A DNA stretch of 64,000 nt from Capilliphycus salinus (GTDB lineage: Bacteria; Cyanobacteriota; Cyanobacteriia; Cyanobacteriales; Microcoleaceae). The notes under the pieces were generated by a model. That model was not told the DNA's origin. It saw only the letters and a program-made list of their open reading frames with translations, and made no database searches. The position numbers and the translations under genes are program-made. Each line of letters begins with the position of its first letter. Positions within the stretch are counted from its first letter, which is position 1. The stretch lies in the NCBI RefSeq assembly GCF_047276495.1, contig NZ_CP178543.1, positions 930,001 to 994,000 on the forward strand, read 5' to 3'. This document shows, piece by piece, positions 44,985-53,759 of this stretch.

Positions 44985-45641
44985 ATGAAACTGGTAATAG
45001 CAGCCACCGCAATTTTACTGATGAAAGTAGGTTTAGTTAATCCGGCGATCGCCCTCGATCCGGCACATCTCAAGCAGTTGCAGGACACCAACAACTGTCA
45101 AGGCTGCGATCTCAGCGATGCTCAACTGACGGGAATGGATTTAAGCGGTGCTAATCTCGAAGGTGCCAACCTGCAAGGTGCAAATTTAAGCGATACAAAT
45201 CTTAATGAAGCTAATTTAATTCGGGCGAATTTAACCCAAGCGAATTTCAACAATTCAAGCTTAATCGCGGCTAAATTACACGGGGCAAATTTAACCAAAG
45301 CGAACTTGAGTGAAGCTAATTTAAGTTTAGCCGGAATGGTGATCGCCAATCTCACCAACGCCGATCTTAGCGGTGCGAATTTGGTGGGTGCTAATCTTGA
45401 AAGTGCCGATCTAACCGGTGCAAATCTTCAAGATGCTCGTCAGTCGATTGGAAAATTGGGTCAAATTACTCTGCAAGAAGGCAGTCTCGCGGGGATTGAT
45501 ATTGCCGGAATTAATTTGAGAGGGGCAAATTTAACCGATGCCGATCTAACCGGTGCGAATTTGAGCGCTTCGGATTTGGGAGGTGCCAAGCTAGATAATG
45601 CAATTTTGTTTAAAGCAAATCTGGTGAATACTCGACGATAA
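44985..45641 (+). CDS. Exported pentapeptide-repeat protein
   Basis: 218 residues from the ATG at 44985; a GTG two codons upstream is less likely. Signal peptide 1-23 (AIALD cleavage), then a DNNCQGCDLS cap and about 35 pentapeptide repeats of the A(D/N)LXX form (ANLEGANLQGANL, ADLSGANLVGANL), forming a right-handed quadrilateral beta helix. Such proteins in the cyanobacterial thylakoid lumen are abundant with no agreed function. The repeats pause once (SIGKLGQITLQEGSLAG), splitting two helices. Confidence 0.9.
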   Translation: MKLVIAATAILLMKVGLVNPAIALDPAHLKQLQDTNNCQGCDLSDAQLTGMDLSGANLEGANLQGANLSDTNLNEANLIRANLTQANFNNSSLIAAKLHGANLTKANLSEANLSLAGMVIANLTNADLSGANLVGANLESADLTGANLQDARQSIGKLGQITLQEGSLAGIDIAGINLRGANLTDADLTGANLSASDLGGAKLDNAILFKANLVNTRR

Positions 45642-45919
45642 TCTGGGTTAAAAAAGACGGGTCTTATCGGTTAAATTATTTAACATAAATCGCGATGAAA
45701 GTCTATTGTTTATGGATTTTTGATTGAATTTTAATGTTGGATTTTTTTAGATTCTGTTTGTTTAAATCGGTTTTAAATTCAGAAAGTCGGCAGTGATGAA
45801 CTCGGTTCAAATTGTCGGCTTTTGTTTGTTCCAAAAAACTCAGTTTCTTTGAAAAATTAGGTTTTTAGGGTGTATAATAAAAGGTTTGACCAATCGAAAC
45901 CAAACCAAATCTAGAGCAA

Positions 45920-46558
45920 ATGAAGCCTGAAGACTGGCGAGAATTATTAACGAAAAATCGTGTAATTGCTGTGATTCGTTCTCCAAATCTGGAATTGGGA
46001 ACCCAAATGGCCGCATCGATCGCCAACGGAGGAATTCGCCTGATAGAAATTACTTGGAATAGCGATCGCCCCACCGAATTAATTTCTAAACTGTGTTCCC
46101 AATTACCGAATTGTATCATAGGAGCGGGTACATTATTAACCAAAGAAGACATTAACCAAGCGGTTGATTGTGGAGCCGAGTTTCTGTTTACTCCCCACAC
46201 CAACCCCGCATTAATAGAACAAGCAAAATCCTTAAAGATTCCGATTATTCCGGGTGCATTTTCTCCAACAGAAATCGTCAACGCTTGGCAAGCCGGAGCC
46301 AGTTGTGTGAAAGTATTTCCCATCTCAACACTCGGCGGAGTGGCTTATATTAAAAACTTGCGGGGTCCCCTCGGAGAAATTCCGTTAATTCCAACCGGGG
46401 GAGTAACATTAGAAAATGCCCGAGCCTTTATAGAAGCGGGGGCGATTGCCGTCGGACTTTCGAGCCAATTATTTCCGCCGTCACTGCTGAGAGAACAAAA
46501 CTGGAAAGCGATCGCAGACGGGGCGCAAATCCTCACCCAACATTTGAGAAAAATTTAG
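45920..46558 (+). CDS. eda: KDPG/KHG aldolase
   Basis: 212 residues. Class I aldolase TIM barrel: the Schiff-base lysine lies in CVKVFPIS (near residue 132), the Glu in IRLIEITWNS (near 44), with IGAGTLLT and IPTGGVTLENA. It cleaves 2-keto-3-deoxy-6-phosphogluconate to pyruvate and glyceraldehyde-3-phosphate in the Entner-Doudoroff pathway, active in many cyanobacteria. Start ATG at 45920. It is followed 70 bp later by the L,D-transpeptidase. Confidence 0.93.
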   Translation: MKPEDWRELLTKNRVIAVIRSPNLELGTQMAASIANGGIRLIEITWNSDRPTELISKLCSQLPNCIIGAGTLLTKEDINQAVDCGAEFLFTPHTNPALIEQAKSLKIPIIPGAFSPTEIVNAWQAGASCVKVFPISTLGGVAYIKNLRGPLGEIPLIPTGGVTLENARAFIEAGAIAVGLSSQLFPPSLLREQNWKAIADGAQILTQHLRKI

Positions 46559-46631
46559 GTGAAATTCAACAAAGATCGACTAAAATACTTTCATCTAAAA
46601 TCCGATGGATGCAAAGAATGTGGAGGAGATT

Positions 46632-47144
46632 ATGCACAAAATGAACAATCGGAAAACATGGCGGAACTTGGGAACTCTCCTGGCGAGTGTTGCATTAAGT
46701 TTAAATGTGATTGCGACTGAATCAACCCCTGTTTTAGCCGACGAATATCACAATGCGATCGCCTATCGGATGCTAGAATTACAGGATTCATCCGAACGGT
46801 GGATACAGATTGATTTAACCCGACAGAGGTTAATCGCATGGGAAGGGAATAAAGCCGTTTATGCGGTAATTGTTTCAACCGGGAAAGCTTCAACCCCAAC
46901 CCGCACGGGTACCTATAAAATATATACCAAATATCGAGAAACCCGGATGACAGGCCCCGGCTATGACGTGCCGGACGTTCCCTATACAATGTACTATGAT
47001 GGCGGTATGGCGATACACGGCGCCTACTGGCACAATCTGTTTGGCACTCCCGTGAGTCACGGTTGCACCAATGTCGCCGTAAACCACGCCAAATGGCTGT
47101 TTGAGTGGGCTTCAGTTGGAACTCCTGTGGTAGTGCATGAGTAA
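46632..47144 (+). CDS. L,D-transpeptidase (YkuD family)
   Basis: 170 residues from ATG 46632, chosen because GGAGGAG lies 5-6 bases upstream. Signal peptide (about 1-38, VLADE cleavage), then one YkuD domain: WIQIDLTRQRLIAWEG, VSTGKASTPTRTG and the catalytic motif HGAYWHNLFG followed by SHGCTNV (Cys nucleophile, His). These enzymes cross-link peptidoglycan peptides 3-3 in the periplasm. It shares 8 bases with the following phosphoesterase gene. Confidence 0.93.
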   Translation: MHKMNNRKTWRNLGTLLASVALSLNVIATESTPVLADEYHNAIAYRMLELQDSSERWIQIDLTRQRLIAWEGNKAVYAVIVSTGKASTPTRTGTYKIYTKYRETRMTGPGYDVPDVPYTMYYDGGMAIHGAYWHNLFGTPVSHGCTNVAVNHAKWLFEWASVGTPVVVHE

Positions 47145-47871
47145 AATTCACAAGCCAAGACGAACGCTTGTAATTGGTGATATTCACGGTTGTCTAAATG
47201 CGTTTGAGACGCTGATGGCGACTGTGAACCCTCAACAGTGCGATCGGATTATAACGCTTGGGGATTATATCGATCGGGGACCGAACTCAAAAGCAATTCT
47301 CGATCGCTTAATAGAACTGCATCGTCGGGGACAACTGGTGGCGTTGCGAGGAAACCACGAACTGATGCTGCTGCGGGCGCGATCGGGCCATCGTTACGAA
47401 CTCTATCACTGGTTGGCCGCCGGCGGAGAAAGCACCTTAGCATCATACTCGAAAACCGGTTCAAATCGAGGACTCACCAGCATACCCGATGAACACTGGC
47501 ATTTTTTAGAGAATATTTGTGTTAATTGGTGGGAAACCGCATCCCACTTTTTTGTTCATGCCAATGTTTATCCCAATTTACCCCTAAACCAACAACCCGA
47601 ACGAATGTTATTTTGGCAAAAATTTACCAATCCTCCGCCCCATTGTTCGGGAAAAATCATGGTTTGCGGTCATACCAGCCAAAAAAGCGGCGAACCCATT
47701 AGTATCGGTCACGCCATCTGTATTGATACTTGGGTCTATGGGCGGGGTTGGTTGACCTGTTTGGATGTGGTCAGCGGTCGCATTTGGCAAGCCAATCAAA
47801 CCGGACAATTAAAAATGGCTTGGATTGATGATTACTATAATAAGCATAATCGGCGTTATTATCGAGCTTGA
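47137..47871 (+). CDS. Serine/threonine-phosphatase-like metallophosphoesterase, copy 1
   Basis: 244 residues. PPP-type signature: VIGDIHGCLNAFETL, LGDYIDRGPNSKAI and VALRGNHELMLL in the first 90 residues, then HVHAN-like FVHANV, and GHTSQKSGEPIS. Binds two metal ions through Asp/His. Its ATG overlaps the L,D-transpeptidase stop by 8 bases, so the two genes are coupled; a role in cell-wall signalling is possible but unproven. A second copy follows 117 bp downstream. Confidence 0.92.
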   Translation: MSKIHKPRRTLVIGDIHGCLNAFETLMATVNPQQCDRIITLGDYIDRGPNSKAILDRLIELHRRGQLVALRGNHELMLLRARSGHRYELYHWLAAGGESTLASYSKTGSNRGLTSIPDEHWHFLENICVNWWETASHFFVHANVYPNLPLNQQPERMLFWQKFTNPPPHCSGKIMVCGHTSQKSGEPISIGHAICIDTWVYGRGWLTCLDVVSGRIWQANQTGQLKMAWIDDYYNKHNRRYYRA

Positions 47872-47987
47872 GAGGAATGCCTGACCCGTTTATCTAATTC
47901 TTAATTTTTCCAATTGAGATAACTGGAATACATCACAAATCTGAAAATTTGGATATAATTAACCGGATAGACTGGATTAAGTATTTT

Positions 47988-48704
47988 ATGCGAATACTTG
48001 CTATTGGTGATATACATGGCTGTTCTGTGGCGTTTGATACGCTGATGAAAGCAGTTAAACTCCAACCGACCGATCGCATAATTACCCTGGGTGACTATGT
48101 AGATCGCGGGCCTGACTCCAAAGGCATTATCGACCGTTTAATCGGACTCCATCAGACCGGACAATTGGTCGCATTGCGGGGAAATCACGAAATAATGATG
48201 CTGGATGCTTATTATTATCCTCATCGTTTAGAAGGGTGGTTAGCTTGCGGAGGACGGGAAACCCTCGCTTCCTACGCCACATCCCCCAAGAAAAAGATAA
48301 AATTAGACAATATTCCCGACGAACATTTTGATTTTATCGCCAATATTTGTCAGGATTGGTGGGAAACAGAAGAACATTTTTTTGTTCACGGGAATGTGAA
48401 CCCTCATAAACCTTTATCTCAACAATCCGGTCACGATTTATTTTGGACTCGATTTTATCACGCCCAACCCCATTGTTCCGGTAAAACCATGATTTGTGGT
48501 CATACCAGTCAAAAAAGCGGTCAGCCGATTAGTTTTGGGTATGCGGTTTGTATTGATACGTGGGTTTATGGAAAAGGTTGGTTGACCTGTTTTGATGTCA
48601 ATAGCGGTCAAATTTGGCAAGCCAATCAAAAAGGAGAAAAACGCACCGCTTCCATAGAAGAATTTAGCATTTATTGTCCGACTTCTTCATCCGTCCTCGC
48701 TTGA
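47988..48704 (+). CDS. Metallophosphoesterase, copy 2 (tandem paralogue)
   Basis: 238 residues from the ATG at 47988 (MRILAIGDIHGCSVAFDTL); an in-frame start 13 codons upstream lies in the spacer. All PPP motifs match copy 1: GDYVDRGPDSKGII, LRGNHEIMML, FVHGNVNP, GHTSQKSGQPIS and FDVNSGQIWQANQ. Strongly similar over the whole length, so a tandem duplication with divergence rather than a pseudogene. Differences are concentrated in residues 75-110 and at the C-terminus. Confidence 0.92.
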   Translation: MRILAIGDIHGCSVAFDTLMKAVKLQPTDRIITLGDYVDRGPDSKGIIDRLIGLHQTGQLVALRGNHEIMMLDAYYYPHRLEGWLACGGRETLASYATSPKKKIKLDNIPDEHFDFIANICQDWWETEEHFFVHGNVNPHKPLSQQSGHDLFWTRFYHAQPHCSGKTMICGHTSQKSGQPISFGYAVCIDTWVYGKGWLTCFDVNSGQIWQANQKGEKRTASIEEFSIYCPTSSSVLA

Positions 48705-48878
48705 GAAGTTAAAAACTGAATGGGGTTTTGAAGCGGTTATCCATCTAAATTTGATTAAAACCAATCTCTGAAACCTGGAATCTAAAAACCTGAAACGAAT
48801 TTCCAGAATACAGTTAAAATATAGAACAGCTTAGGGTTGAAAATTGTAGAAAAGCACCCTGAAGGTCTTGGTTTTTCA

Positions 48879-49082
48879 TTAATCAAACAGTTCTAAAACT
48901 TGACTAATGATAATCGGTTCCCATTGTCCTAAAGGGCGATCTTCCGGTGAAACAATCAAAAAATCTTCTTCCTGATCGTAACCCATCGGACGCGCATATC
49001 GTTCTTCCCCACTTACATCTAGAAATTTTAGTCGGGAAGCCGCGAGAACTTGGTCTTGCGTGAGTTCAGAGTTCATTAGCAT
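48879..49082 (-). CDS. Small hypothetical protein
   Basis: About 65-67 residues (ATG at 49082 or 49076): LTQDQVLAASRLKFLDVSGEERYARPMGYDQEEDFLIV then DRPLGQWEPIIISQVLELFD. Acidic, no signal or membrane segment. Sequence style is typical of a real cyanobacterial gene, function unknown. Located between convergent neighbours. Confidence 0.5.
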   Translation of the reverse strand: MLMNSELTQDQVLAASRLKFLDVSGEERYARPMGYDQEEDFLIVSPEDRPLGQWEPIIISQVLELFD

Positions 49083-49265
49083 AGAGAAATCCCTTACTCA
49101 ATTTCTTCTTTTTATTATACTCAATCTTCACAGCAAGCGGTTATCTAACTTCCGACAGATAACAGGTGAGCGCATTTGTGATAAAGTTTAAAGTTATGTT
49201 TGAGGAAGTGATAAAATAGAAAACTGATCAAATCAAAAAATCAATTCAATTGTTTTTAAAGAATC

Positions 49266-49532
49266 ATGCTCACCGTTAACCTTGACGACGAAGCGGAAAA
49301 ATATTTAATAGAGATCTTATCTCAAGAGAAAATAACCAGCCAAGAATTAGTGAAAAAACTCTTGCGTAACTATTCTATGAGCTTAAAGCAACCTCAAACG
49401 ATTTTGGAAAGAATGGGAGGTTATCCAGAAGAGTTACTAGAAAGTGAAACTGATTTATCGGATCGAGATATCCGCCAACAAAAAATTTCCGAATATCTTC
49501 AAGCCAGAAATAAAGAACGTGATTCGCTATGA
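49266..49532 (+). CDS. Antitoxin-like protein of a PIN-domain TA pair
   Basis: 88 residues: LTVNLDDEAEKYLIEILSQEKITSQELVKKLL (ribbon-helix-helix/AbrB-like) and an acidic C-terminus with ERMGGYPEELLESETDLSDRDIRQ. Intact. Its stop codon overlaps the toxin ATG (ATGA), the standard VapBC arrangement. Confidence 0.8.
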   Translation: MLTVNLDDEAEKYLIEILSQEKITSQELVKKLLRNYSMSLKQPQTILERMGGYPEELLESETDLSDRDIRQQKISEYLQARNKERDSL

Positions 49533-49834
49533 CTGCTTATTATTCTTCTATTTTGGTTGATAGTGGTATAATGGTCGCTTTTTATAATCGCCCAGATCGC
49601 TATCATCAACAAGTTGTTCAGTTTTTTAGCACTTCTACGAGTCAATTAGTGACAACCGTTTGTTGTGTAACTGAAGTGATGTGGTTGCTTGCTGCAAATA
49701 TTAGAGTACAAAATCAATTTTTATCTGCATTGGAAAACTGAATTTTTATAGCCGAACATTTAATTGCTGAAGATTTCGATATTTACCGTCGTTATCGCAG
49801 TCAACCTTTTGTTCGTGTTTTCTATCCTCAATGA
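49529..49834 (+). pseudogene. PIN-domain (VapC-like) toxin, internally deleted
   Basis: First 70 codons read MTAYYSSILVDSGIMVAFYNRPDRYHQQVVQFF, a PIN nuclease N-terminus with the first acidic residue (LVDSG), and CCVTEVMWLL (second acid). A TGA at 49739 ends it, then the same frame resumes IFIAEHLIAEDFDIYRRYRSQPFVRVFYPQ, the PIN-domain end. About 40-45 residues holding the remaining active-site Asp residues are missing. So the toxin is dead while the antitoxin is complete. Confidence 0.8.
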
Positions 49835-49847
49835 TTTATTTATGTTT

Positions 49848-50684
49848 CTAAAATTCTTCCGAACCACTGGAACTGAGTTTCCCCGGAACTAACCCCCGAC
49901 GCCCCGAACGGGTTGCCGATCGCATAAAACGACTTAAATGTTGTAAACTGGGATTATCGGGTAACAACTCTAACTGTTCTAACGCTTCTTCGAGTCGATA
50001 TCCCGAACGATATAAAATCCGAAACGCTTTTTTGAGAAGGGCTAATTCTTCAGGGGTGAAACCTGCGCGTTTTAAGCCAATAGAATTGAGCGATCGCACT
50101 TTTGGGGGAGTTCCTTCCACCGTCATAAACGGAGGTACATCCTGAACAATACGGGTCATCCCCGCAATCATCGCCAGTTTACCAATATGAACAAATTGAT
50201 GCACCCCTAAAACCCCACTAATTCTCGCTTGAGACTCAATATAAACATAACCCGCCAACGCCACGCCGTTCGCAATAATCACTTGATCTTCTATCACACA
50301 ATTATGAGCCATGTGAGAATAAGCCATCAACAGATTCTGATTGCCTAAAACGGTAGCTTGACCCTCATCAGTCGCCCGGTTAATGGTGACATATTCTCGA
50401 ATCAAATTATCATCGCCAATTTTGACAAAAGTCTTCGCTCCGGTATATTTTAGATCTTGGGGTTCAGTTCCAATCACCGCACCCGGAAAAATTTGATTGC
50501 GATCGCCAATTTCAGTCCACCCCTCAATCACGACATGGGGACCGATAACGGTATCACGACCCACCTTAACATTTTCCCCAATCACAGCATAGGCTCCGAC
50601 CTTAACGCTGGGATGGAGTTGGGCGTTGGGATGAATAACAGCAGTGGGGTGAATTAAGGTGATCATAGGGATTTGAGAATTCAT
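49848..50684 (-). CDS. lpxA: UDP-N-acetylglucosamine acyltransferase
   Basis: 278 residues (M1 or M7 at 50666). Left-handed beta-helix of hexapeptide repeats (IHPNAQLHPSVKVGAYAVIG; VGRDTVIGPHVVIEG) and the active-site His (MAYSHMAHNCVIED). First step of lipid A synthesis, using acyl-ACP, in the cytoplasm. It normally follows fabZ in lpxC-fabZ-lpxA operons; here an IS605-type tnpB element sits between fabZ and lpxA, so expression of lpxA from the upstream promoter may depend on read-through. Confidence 0.93.
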   Translation of the reverse strand: MNSQIPMITLIHPTAVIHPNAQLHPSVKVGAYAVIGENVKVGRDTVIGPHVVIEGWTEIGDRNQIFPGAVIGTEPQDLKYTGAKTFVKIGDDNLIREYVTINRATDEGQATVLGNQNLLMAYSHMAHNCVIEDQVIIANGVALAGYVYIESQARISGVLGVHQFVHIGKLAMIAGMTRIVQDVPPFMTVEGTPPKVRSLNSIGLKRAGFTPEELALLKKAFRILYRSGYRLEEALEQLELLPDNPSLQHLSRFMRSATRSGRRGLVPGKLSSSGSEEF

Positions 50685-50740
50685 GTTTCAGAACTTAGGT
50701 GATTTCAGAATTTTTAACGGGAAAATTTATTCATTGTGAA

Positions 50741-51994
50741 CTACTTACGCAGACGCTTCGCTTGGGAGCGTAAGCTTCCAGCTTCTTGAACAATCGTGAT
50801 CGAAGCATCGGTAGATTGTTCATTGATCGGGAGTTGCCGCACAGAAGACTTGCGTCCCTTGCTTGGTCTTACACTCCCTCCACTGGCAGTCGCCTCCGTC
50901 CCAGAGGCGATGACTCGCAAACCTTCATCTCGAATATTGATTGCGGCGTTAATATCTCGGTCGTGCTTGGCGTGGCAATGATTGCATTCCCAGTGACGAA
51001 TATCTAACGGCAAACTTTCAACAACATTCAGACAAACATTGCAAGTCTTTGAGGACGGAAAAAACCGATCTATCTCCAGAAAGGTTTTTCCGTCCCTTTT
51101 TGCTTTGTAATCTACAAAGTTCAAGAACATTGCCCATCCACAATCGCTTATTGCTTTAGCTAGATTGTGGTTGCGTACCATGCCTTTTACATTAAGGTTT
51201 TCAGCGATTATCACTTGGTTTTCGTTGACAATCTTGCGAGATAGCTTATGCAGAAAGTCCTGTCTCGCGAAGAGGATTTTTTCGTGCGCTCTTGCTACCA
51301 ATCTTCTGGCTTTGTTCCTGGAATTAGAACCCTTTTTCTTTCGGGATAACTTTTGTTGCTTTCGCTTCAAATTCCGCTCATGTTTTTTGAAGTGACGAGG
51401 ATTATCATATTTAGATCCATCACTTGTAATCAAAAAATGGGTGAGTCCCAAATCCAAGCCTACAGCTTTACCGTTGTCTGAGATTGGTGGTTCGGTCTCC
51501 TTATTTTCAAATAAAATAGAAGCGTAATACTTCTCGGTTTTTGTCTTGGTTATTGTAACTGTTTTGATGTTTCCATCGAAAGTCCTGTGAATATTGGCTT
51601 TAACTTTGCCCATCACGGGAAAACTTAAATAACTGTCAACAATTTTGACGTTTTGAGGATATTGAATTGACTGCTTTCCATGACGACTTTTGAATCTAGG
51701 GAATTTAGCTCGACCTTCAAAGAAATTAACAAAAGCCCTAGAAAGGTTTAAAACAGACTGTTGTAAACACTGTGAATAGGTTTCCTTTAACCAAGCTGTT
51801 TCTTCTTGCTTCTTAAGAATTGGTAGCTGTTTTTTAAGCTGCATTCCTGAGATTCCCTTACCTGTTTCCTTATAGGCTTGGTTATTTAGCGCAAGACAGT
51901 AATTCCATACCCAACGAACAGAGCCAAACGCTTTTGCAAGAGCTTGTTTCTGTTCATCCGTCGGATATAATCTGACTTTTGCTACGTTTCTCAT
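50741..51994 (-). CDS. tnpB: TnpB RNA-guided nuclease (IS605 OrfB family)
   Basis: 417 residues, complete. N-terminal WED/REC-like MRNVAKVRLYPTDEQ; RuvC-like residues: Asp in VGLDLGLTHFL, Glu in VIIAENLNVKGM, Asp in HDRDINAAINI; a CXXC/CXXC zinc finger (CNVC then CNHC). Catalytic triad and zinc finger intact. C-terminal IRDEGLRVIASGTEATASGG is typical of cyanobacterial OrfB and overlaps the usual omega-RNA position. TnpB is an RNA-guided DNA nuclease, ancestor of Cas12; guide RNA would come from the right end on the minus strand. Confidence 0.95.
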   Translation of the reverse strand: MRNVAKVRLYPTDEQKQALAKAFGSVRWVWNYCLALNNQAYKETGKGISGMQLKKQLPILKKQEETAWLKETYSQCLQQSVLNLSRAFVNFFEGRAKFPRFKSRHGKQSIQYPQNVKIVDSYLSFPVMGKVKANIHRTFDGNIKTVTITKTKTEKYYASILFENKETEPPISDNGKAVGLDLGLTHFLITSDGSKYDNPRHFKKHERNLKRKQQKLSRKKKGSNSRNKARRLVARAHEKILFARQDFLHKLSRKIVNENQVIIAENLNVKGMVRNHNLAKAISDCGWAMFLNFVDYKAKRDGKTFLEIDRFFPSSKTCNVCLNVVESLPLDIRHWECNHCHAKHDRDINAAINIRDEGLRVIASGTEATASGGSVRPSKGRKSSVRQLPINEQSTDASITIVQEAGSLRSQAKRLRK

Positions 51995-52029
51995 TGTGCA
52001 TCTTTAGAGTAAATTCGTTTTATTCTAAC

Positions 52030-52115
52030 GAAACTAGGTGAATTGAGAAACCCCGTCGGCGATTCATCCCACAGTGACACTGCGTTTTCAGATTTGGGGC
52101 TTCTCGCCGTGGAAG
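52030..52115 (-). other. Structured left-end leader of the tnpB element
   Basis: CGGCGA near 52059 and TCGCCG near 52106 form a 6-bp inverted repeat, with CAGTG/CACTG inside; read on the minus strand it resembles the GGGATGAATCGCCGACGGGG region seen beside many cyanobacterial IS605 elements. It could be the IS left end or upstream leader of tnpB. Confidence 0.5.
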
Positions 52116-52138
52116 CTAAAATCACCCGACAAGGCCAA

Positions 52139-52648
52139 TTAGTCAACCAACGAAAACATCAACTCGCCTTCACAAGCCCGTTTTCCGTCAACCTCTGCAA
52201 AGGCTTGCATTTTCGCAAAACGACGGCGTTTGAGAGACAGCAACTCTGTCGTCATCATCAGTTGATCGCCAGGAACCACCGGCCGGCGAAACCTAACTTT
52301 ATCGATGCCTGCAAACAGGAACAAGTTCCCTTCGAGATCGGGAATTTGGGTTAAAACCACACCGCCAACTTGGGCCATCGCTTCCACGATCAGTACACCC
52401 GGCATAATCGGTCTTCCGGGAAAATGCCCTTGAAAATGGGGTTCGTTGAAGGTGACATTTTTAATCCCCACCGCCCGTTTACCGGGTTCATAGTCAATAA
52501 TGCGATCGACGAGGGCGAAGGGATAACGATGGGGTAACAGCTTGTGAATTTCTTCGATTCCCATCACGGTTTGGACTACCGTTGTCCCGGTACCGTTGGG
52601 GGTTTCCACAGGGTTAGAATGTACAGAATTCGATTTCACGTCAGACAT
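52139..52648 (-). CDS. fabZ: 3-hydroxyacyl-ACP dehydratase
   Basis: 169 residues from the ATG at 52648; a TTG three codons upstream is less likely. Hot-dog fold with LLPHRYPFALVDRI (catalytic His) and HFPGRPIMPGVLIVEAMAQ (catalytic Glu). Dehydrates 3-hydroxyacyl-ACP in type II fatty acid synthesis and supplies hydroxyacyl chains also for lipid A. The N-terminal 28 residues are a Ser/Thr/Asn-rich extension. Lies 77 bp downstream of lpxC in the same orientation. Confidence 0.94.
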   Translation of the reverse strand: MSDVKSNSVHSNPVETPNGTGTTVVQTVMGIEEIHKLLPHRYPFALVDRIIDYEPGKRAVGIKNVTFNEPHFQGHFPGRPIMPGVLIVEAMAQVGGVVLTQIPDLEGNLFLFAGIDKVRFRRPVVPGDQLMMTTELLSLKRRRFAKMQAFAEVDGKRACEGELMFSLVD

Positions 52649-52725
52649 TTTTTCCAATTGACAGGTTAGACTTAGCTTCCCATTAAATCAGTCAGCTAGA
52701 GCAACAAAATTCAACCACAGAGGCT

Positions 52726-53586
52726 TCAGAGGGCAGCTAGGGCGGCTTCTTGAATGCGTTGAACCAGTTGGGTGTGTAGGTGATGACCGGCCTTGTAAGC
52801 CAAGTAATGAGCTTGGGGAATAATTCCCAGCAAGCTCAAATCCCCTACTAAGTCTAAAATTTTATGACGCACGGGTTCATTTGAAAATCTCAATGGCGGA
52901 TTTAACCAACGGTCGTCTCCGCAAACCAAAGCGTTATCGAGGCTTCCGCCTTTGATCAATCCCGCTTGTTGCAGGTGTTTGATTTGTTCTTCCAACACAA
53001 ATGTACGGGCGGGGGCGATCGTTTGGGTAAAATCTTCTCGGTCCGGCGCCCAACTGTGCCACTGTTGAGCGATCGCTAAGTTGTTAAAATCTATGGCGTA
53101 GCTAAAGCGAGTTTCGTCTGAGGGAATAGCCGCCACAAAAGCATCGCCCTGACGCACGATGATTTCTTGGGTAATGGGTATCACCGGGGTGGTTTGGGAG
53201 GTAATTGCTAGCCCCACTTCGGCGATCGCTTCTGCCCAGATTTTAGCCGATCCGTCCAACAAAGGAACTTCTGGACCGTCAATTTCGATGCGGACGTGAT
53301 CGACTCCCATTGCTGTTAAGGCGGATAATAAGTGTTCGACGGTACGAATACTGATTTTAAAATGGTTAATTTCCTCGAAAATTGCTAATTCTGTCGAAAG
53401 GGTTGTAGAAACAACCGATTGTATTTTAGCGGGAATAATCGGTTTTTCGGGTAAATCAACCCGCACAAAATAGCGTCCTACACCTGAACTTGGTAAAATC
53501 CGAACGGTTGTTTTTAAGCCGCTATGTAACCCGATACCGGACTGAATTATTTCGTCGGCTAGGGTGTGCTGAGTGGTTCCAATCAT
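52726..53586 (-). CDS. lpxC: UDP-3-O-acyl-N-acetylglucosamine deacetylase
   Basis: 286 residues. TLADEIIQSGIGLHSG, the zinc-ligand His in IRTVEHLLSALTAMG, and VRHKILDLVGDLSLLG with the second His/Asp, then HYLAYKAGHHLHTQLVQ (general His). Commits UDP-sugar to lipid A; zinc enzyme, cytoplasmic. First gene of the lpxC-fabZ-(tnpB)-lpxA set. Start ATG at 53586. Confidence 0.95.
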   Translation of the reverse strand: MIGTTQHTLADEIIQSGIGLHSGLKTTVRILPSSGVGRYFVRVDLPEKPIIPAKIQSVVSTTLSTELAIFEEINHFKISIRTVEHLLSALTAMGVDHVRIEIDGPEVPLLDGSAKIWAEAIAEVGLAITSQTTPVIPITQEIIVRQGDAFVAAIPSDETRFSYAIDFNNLAIAQQWHSWAPDREDFTQTIAPARTFVLEEQIKHLQQAGLIKGGSLDNALVCGDDRWLNPPLRFSNEPVRHKILDLVGDLSLLGIIPQAHYLAYKAGHHLHTQLVQRIQEAALAAL

Positions 53587-53759
53587 TTGTTATCCTTTGA
53601 TTCTTCGTTTGTGAATGCTTTTGTTAATCTTGAAATTATAATCTAACTTAACTCTCAGTTCCCTAAAAATCTCATTCGGATAGAACCGGGTTTGAACTAG
53701 GATTGATGGAGGCTAAAGAACTCCTCAGATCATATGAGTCGGAGTAATTAATCATAATT

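Larger units (their letters stand above)
50735..52115 (-). mobile_element. IS200/IS605-type tnpB-only element between fabZ and lpxA
   Basis: About 1.4 kb containing only tnpB. Its right end (3' of tnpB) has a TTACGC...GCGTAA hairpin overlapping the stop codon at 50742-50773. The left side has a structured leader (52040-52115). Exact ends and any TAM cannot be fixed without related copies. No tnpA, so it is non-autonomous. The element stands inside the lpxC-fabZ-lpxA cluster. Confidence 0.75.
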
